Origin: an uncultured Bacteroidales bacterium
Lineage (GTDB): Bacteria; Bacteroidota; Bacteroidia; Bacteroidales; F082
Direction: 5' to 3'
DNA: 32,608 nt
Assembly: GCA_937902805.1 (NCBI GenBank)
Contig: CALEMB010000038.1
Coordinates: 1-32,608, forward strand
Part shown: piece by piece, positions 31,972 to 32,608 of the stretch
How positions within the stretch are numbered: position 1 is the stretch's first letter
How the letters are laid out: each line of letters opens with the position of its first letter
The notes under the pieces: model-generated
The model's database searches: none
What the model saw: the letters and a program-made list of their open reading frames with translations, nothing else
Told to the model about the DNA's origin: nothing
Translations under genes and position numbers: made by a program

Positions 31972-32607
31972 TCAATTAAAGTAATCCTTTATCTTACTGA
32001 AAAAACTCCTTTCCTCAGCGGTGGGGTTGGGCTTGAAGTTCGGCGATTGGGCGAGCTGTTGCAACAGCTGTTCCTCTTCCTTGCTGACTTTCTTAGGCAC
32101 CCACACGTTGACGTTGACGAGCATGTCGCCGCTACCGTAGCCGTTGAGGATGGGCAAGCCTTTTCCTCTCAGACGCAGCACCTTGCCGCTCTGTGTGCCA
32201 GGGGCGATTTTCACCCTCACCTTGCCGTCGACGGTGGGCACTTCGGCCTGCGTTCCCATGATGGCCTCGGGGATGGTGATAAACAGGTTGTAGATCAAGG
32301 TGCTCTCGTCGCGCTCGAAGTCGGGATGCGGCTCTTCCTCAATGAGGACGAGGAGGTCGCCATTCACGCCGTTGTGCGGTCCAGCGTTGCCTTTGCCGCG
32401 CACGGTGAGCTGCATGCCTTCGCCCACGCCGGCAGGGATGTCGATTTCGATGATTTCATCACCTTTCACGATGCCCTCGCCGCTGCAGTGGGTGCATTTC
32501 TTCTTGATGACAGTGCCACGTCCGCCGCAGGTAGGACACACCGAGGCGGTCTGCATCTGCCCAAAGAAACTGTTGACAGTTTGCACCACTTGGCCGCGGC
32601 CATGACA
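31972..32607 (-). CDS. dnaJ: Chaperone protein DnaJ, C-terminal part (cut by window edge)
   Basis: Hsp40 co-chaperone of DnaK. The frame runs off the right edge, leaving 211 residues from the end of the zinc-binding region to the C-terminus. CHGRG at the edge, CPTCGGRG and CTHCSGEG are the last CxxCxGxG zinc-finger repeats. The substrate-binding C-terminal domains follow (DIPAGVGEGMQLTVRGKGNAG, LLVLIEEEPHPDFERD, TIPEAIMGTQAEVPTVDGKV, RLRGKGLPILNGYGSGDMLV). It ends in SFFSKIKDYFN. A GTG at 32587-32589 could be misread as a start, but the zinc-finger residues before it show it is internal. Confidence 0.96.
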   Translation of the reverse strand, partial: CHGRGQVVQTVNSFFGQMQTASVCPTCGGRGTVIKKKCTHCSGEGIVKGDEIIEIDIPAGVGEGMQLTVRGKGNAGPHNGVNGDLLVLIEEEPHPDFERDESTLIYNLFITIPEAIMGTQAEVPTVDGKVRVKIAPGTQSGKVLRLRGKGLPILNGYGSGDMLVNVNVWVPKKVSKEEEQLLQQLAQSPNFKPNPTAEERSFFSKIKDYFN

Positions 32608-32608
32608 G

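Overview
The window looks like chromosome of a Bacteroidota member, most likely order Bacteroidales. Four large secreted proteins end in type IX secretion (T9SS) C-terminal sorting domains. Promoters match the Bacteroidota pattern (TTTG, about 20 nt, TAnnTTTG). SecD and SecF are fused, PyrF is the long type, and purM-prfA-pyrF form one block. No phage, insertion sequence, CRISPR array, tRNA or rRNA is visible. The order-level assignment is inference.

Layout. Positions 1-3000 hold the 3' end of an unidentified gene, a FISUMP-domain lipoprotein, a shared terminator and htpG on the minus strand. Positions 3000-9980 (plus strand) hold an orphan lipoprotein, a SAM methyltransferase with an elaborate upstream region, a T9SS adhesin-like protein, a lipoprotein overlapping an ogt-type DNA repair gene, and a second methyltransferase. 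Positions 10070-17580 (plus) hold ilvE, an Omp28-like T9SS protein with a CxxC motif and a 1504-residue C10 (streptopain-type) peptidase. From 17585 to the right end everything is on the minus strand. In transcription order (right to left) this is dnaJ (cut by the window edge), an ABC-2 ATPase/permease pair, secDF, a second C10 peptidase, a PorE-like OmpA-family protein, then purM-prfA-pyrF.

How it fits together. Much of the window concerns the cell envelope and export: SecDF drives inner-membrane translocation, the T9SS substrates pass the outer membrane, and the PorE-like protein probably ties an outer-membrane assembly to peptidoglycan. HtpG and DnaJ are cytosolic chaperones. PurM, PrfA, PyrF and IlvE are housekeeping. 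Small structured elements occupy several intergenic gaps: a four-way-junction palindrome, a heptamer-based hairpin, two other palindromic repeats, and two near-identical terminators.

Most notable are the PorE-like protein with a C-terminal domain resembling a retropepsin that has lost its catalytic Asp, the spacer-free four-way-junction element at 31856-31945, and the palindrome/promoter/tandem-repeat arrangement before the methyltransferase at 4231. Several gene starts were moved downstream of the longest reading frame because a promoter box lies inside the longer version. No gap above 300 bases lacks an assigned gene.
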